From positions 124,001 to 188,000 of the forward strand of contig NZ_JAHKRT010000005.1 of NCBI RefSeq assembly GCF_018863195.1: a DNA stretch of 64,000 nt, read 5' to 3'. Under the pieces are notes generated by a model. It did not search any database, was not told where the DNA came from, and was given only the letters and a program-made list of their open reading frames with translations. Source of the DNA: Sphingomonas quercus (lineage in GTDB: Bacteria > Pseudomonadota > Alphaproteobacteria > Sphingomonadales > Sphingomonadaceae). This document shows, piece by piece, positions 62,382 through 64,000 of this stretch; the stretch's first letter is position 1, and every line of letters starts with the position of its first letter. The translations under genes and the position numbers were made by a program.

Positions 62382-63103
62382 GAAGATCGCAAGCCGGGCA
62401 CGAGGAGATGGGCGAGCGCGGCCAGCGCCAGCACGCCCGCCAGCGCCCACAGCAACAGCGCGCCATAAACCGGCCACCACATCGCGCCGGCCAGCACCCC
62501 GCAGGCGAAGGCGACGCACAGCGCGATCTCAGGCCCGACGCCGCCGCGCCGCATCGGATCGCCGCCGATCGCCTCGCCGACACGCACCAGCGTGCCGGTA
62601 AGATAGGTGACGCCGACGCCGGGAAACACGGTGTTGAGCAGGCCGACGGCCATCACCAGCGTCGGCACGCCGATGCGGTCGGTGCGCATCGCCAGCCAGG
62701 CCGAAGCCGCGATCAGCACGGCGGCCATCAGCAACAGCAGCCCCGCCCGGCCACGCCGCATGCGCAGGCCGACCAGCGTGCCGGCGGCGACGCCGCCGAC
62801 GAACAGGAAGACGATGCCGATCGCGAGCCCCGCCACGTTCCAGTAATGCGCCTGCGCGGCGATGCCGGCGCGGGTGACGTTACCGGTCATGAACGACAGG
62901 AACAGCCCGTCGAGGCTGAGAAAGCCGATGGCATCCGCGCAACCGGCGACAGCGGCCAGCAAGACGGCGGCGGCGGGATGATCGCGACCTTTATCCACGG
63001 CGTGCGAAGTAAGGATCGCGACGGCGGAAGTCGAGCCTTTGCGGAAAGGCGCAGCGCGGAAAAGGGATCGGCCGCCCCGCCCCTCCCCCTTTCGCCATGC
63101 CAT
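62378..63103 (-). CDS. DUF1275 (YoaK) family membrane protein
   Basis: A 241-residue membrane protein with about six hydrophobic helices. Family segments include AAVAGCADAIGFLSLDGLFLSFMTGN and GVTYLTGTLVRVGEAI. The function is unknown, possibly transport. The start is uncertain: ATG 63103 adds about 40 Arg/Ser-rich residues without a good ribosome site, and GTG 62998 would give the usual 206-residue length. It heads an overlapping trio with the J-domain and ferredoxin genes. Confidence 0.82.
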   Translation of the reverse strand: MAWRKGEGRGGRSLFRAAPFRKGSTSAVAILTSHAVDKGRDHPAAAVLLAAVAGCADAIGFLSLDGLFLSFMTGNVTRAGIAAQAHYWNVAGLAIGIVFLFVGGVAAGTLVGLRMRRGRAGLLLLMAAVLIAASAWLAMRTDRIGVPTLVMAVGLLNTVFPGVGVTYLTGTLVRVGEAIGGDPMRRGGVGPEIALCVAFACGVLAGAMWWPVYGALLLWALAGVLALAALAHLLVPGLRSS

Positions 63104-63237
63104 TCAGTCGGCTTGCTGAACTCGGTTGAGCTTCACCAGGCACCTGCCCGGAGCCCGTGGCGGGGGCAGCCGATCAACGGAGTTCAGGATGAGGAGCCCC
63201 GGGCGCGCCGGGGTTGCCGGCCGCCACGTGGATCAAC

Positions 63238-63605
63238 GCGCCAGAGGATCTGTAAGCCGGGTTCTGTCCACCGGCCGAAGCCGGATGGGCGACCATTCCT
63301 CTAGGGCGACGCTCGCGCGCCGCCTCATGCAACCAACCCGGACGGCGGGCCGGAAACGGGCCATATGCCATCCCTATTCGGTCTTGCTCCCGGTGGGGTT
63401 TGCCGTGCCGTTCCCGTTACCGGGTCCGCGGTGCGCTCTTACCGCACCGTTTCGCCCTTGCCGGCCCGAAGGCCAGGCGGTCTGTTTTCTGTGGCACTGT
63501 CCCTGGGGTCGCCCCCGCCGGGCGTTACCCGGCACCGTGCTTCCGTGGAGCCCGGACTTTCCTCGCCCCCGTTGCCGGGGCCGCGGCCGCCCGATCCTCT
63601 GGCGC
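63238..63605 (-). ncRNA. rnpB: RNase P RNA, bacterial type A
   Basis: The catalytic RNA of RNase P, which trims tRNA 5' ends. Read on the minus strand, the 5' end GCGCCAGAGGATCGGG and 3' end GATCCTCTGGCGC pair to form helix P1. The conserved core GAGGAAAGTCCGGGCTCC lies just inside the 5' end, ACAGAAAACAGACCGCC in the middle and GGACAGAACCCGGCTTACA near the 3' end; these are hallmarks of RNase P RNA. Ends are set by the P1 pairing, so they may be off by a few bases. Length of about 368 bases fits alphaproteobacteria. Confidence 0.95.
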
Positions 63606-63613
63606 GGGCCGCC

Positions 63614-64000
63614 CTATGCGGCAGCAGTGCACAACGGGTCAAGCAGCAGCGACAGCAGGATGGCGCGGGTCTGGCCGTCGATCACCCCGTCGATGCGATC
63701 GGGGCGGAAGCGGCGCTGAAACGCCCGCACCGCCGCCGGCCCGTCCGACACGTCATAGCCGAAGCGTTCCAGAGCGAGCAGGAAGCCCGGGTCCGTCCAG
63801 TGCGGATCGGAGAGGCTGCGCGCGGGCCGCGGCAAGGCGAGCTTCAGCCGGGCCAGCGCCTCCCAGTCGAACAGCTCGCCCGGATCGAGCTTGCGCGCCG
63901 GGGCGACATCGGAATGGCCGACGACATTGGCCGGCCTGATATGATGCCGCGCGACGATTTCGGCGACGAGCGGGATCAGCGCCGACATCTGCGCCTCGGG
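63614..64000 (-). CDS. N-acetylmuramoyl-L-alanine amidase, C-terminal part (cut by window end)
   Basis: The last 128 residues of an AmpD/amidase_2-type enzyme; the N-terminus lies beyond 64000. The visible part has VVGHSDVAPARKLDPGELFDWEAL, which carries the zinc-binding His and the catalytic Asp region near the end of the amidase fold, followed by a peptidoglycan-binding module (LLALERFGYDV, AVRAFQRRFRPDRIDGVID). It would cleave the amide between MurNAc and L-alanine and feed the amgK-murU recycling route found at 30.4-32.1 kb. It is 9 bases upstream of rnpB. Confidence 0.9.
   Translation of the reverse strand, partial: PEAQMSALIPLVAEIVARHHIRPANVVGHSDVAPARKLDPGELFDWEALARLKLALPRPARSLSDPHWTDPGFLLALERFGYDVSDGPAAVRAFQRRFRPDRIDGVIDGQTRAILLSLLLDPLCTAAA

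Noticed and set aside
63126-63939. Plus-strand frames of 180-200 codons across 63.1-63.9 kb
   Set aside because: They run through rnpB and the amidase gene and have no motif.

Overview
The window is a GC-rich chromosomal segment from an alphaproteobacterium, most likely a sphingomonad. The evidence is a PEPxxWA-CTERM surface protein, an Entner-Doudoroff block, the divL-tsaE-amgK-murU-addB operon, an M2-family dipeptidase, a PepSY protein and a psp operon with pspF-driven sigma54 promoters. Genes are densely packed and very often joined by ATGA or GTGA stop/start overlaps. I see no rRNA, tRNA, insertion sequence, prophage or CRISPR array. One structural RNA gene, rnpB, lies near the right end.

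Layout, left to right. 0-6.4 kb: a sorted surface protein, aminopeptidase N, an SDR-like protein, a DMT transporter and a threonine aldolase. 6.4-9.9 kb: edd-glk-eda, which convert glucose and 6-phosphogluconate towards pyruvate and glyceraldehyde-3-phosphate. 9.9-16.7 kb: a PAS-GGDEF-EAL protein, a coupled adenine deaminase and phosphoribosyltransferase pair for purine salvage, a chemotaxis receptor and a hemerythrin-like protein. 16.8-27.0 kb: addA-trxA, a PepSY protein, an inositol-monophosphatase-like enzyme with argJ, then secA and an SDR. 27.2-35.0 kb: on the minus strand, divL-tsaE-amgK-murU-addB, a tightly coupled operon for cell-cycle signalling, tRNA modification, cell-wall recycling and recombination. 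addA normally follows addB; here it sits over 10 kb away in the opposite orientation, which suggests an inversion.

35-48.6 kb: ahcY with a palindromic operator-like site, YqgE and peroxiredoxin genes, a membrane GGDEF protein, an M2 peptidase, an alpha/beta hydrolase, a GFA-family protein, a DUF4142 lipoprotein, asd, and the translation cluster ffh-rpsP-(broken DUF2809 gene)-rimM-trmD-rplS. 48.8-51.4 kb is the clearest accessory island. It has a GTTC-N7-GTTC LexA-type box before a small ORF, a frameshifted fragment resembling the C-terminal end of a polymorphic toxin, and four tandem paralogous small genes that look like immunity genes. One of the four is a chimera produced by a perfect 467-bp tandem duplication.

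51.5-55.8 kb: a DUF924 gene, dapF-mtaB and ftsY-yciB. 55.9-61.1 kb: sodB, pspF, a sigma54-dependent TonB-domain protein with a deletion-derived miniature copy, and an extended psp operon (pspA-pspB-pspC plus three small PspB-like proteins that share a C-terminal coiled-coil signature). 61.1-64 kb: sufE, a ferredoxin-like protein, a J-domain protein, a DUF1275 membrane protein, rnpB and the C-terminal part of an N-acetylmuramoyl-L-alanine amidase cut by the window edge. A family of paired-hairpin intergenic repeats (CCCTGAA/TTCAGGG then TGCTGAA/TTCAGCA type) occurs at five places.
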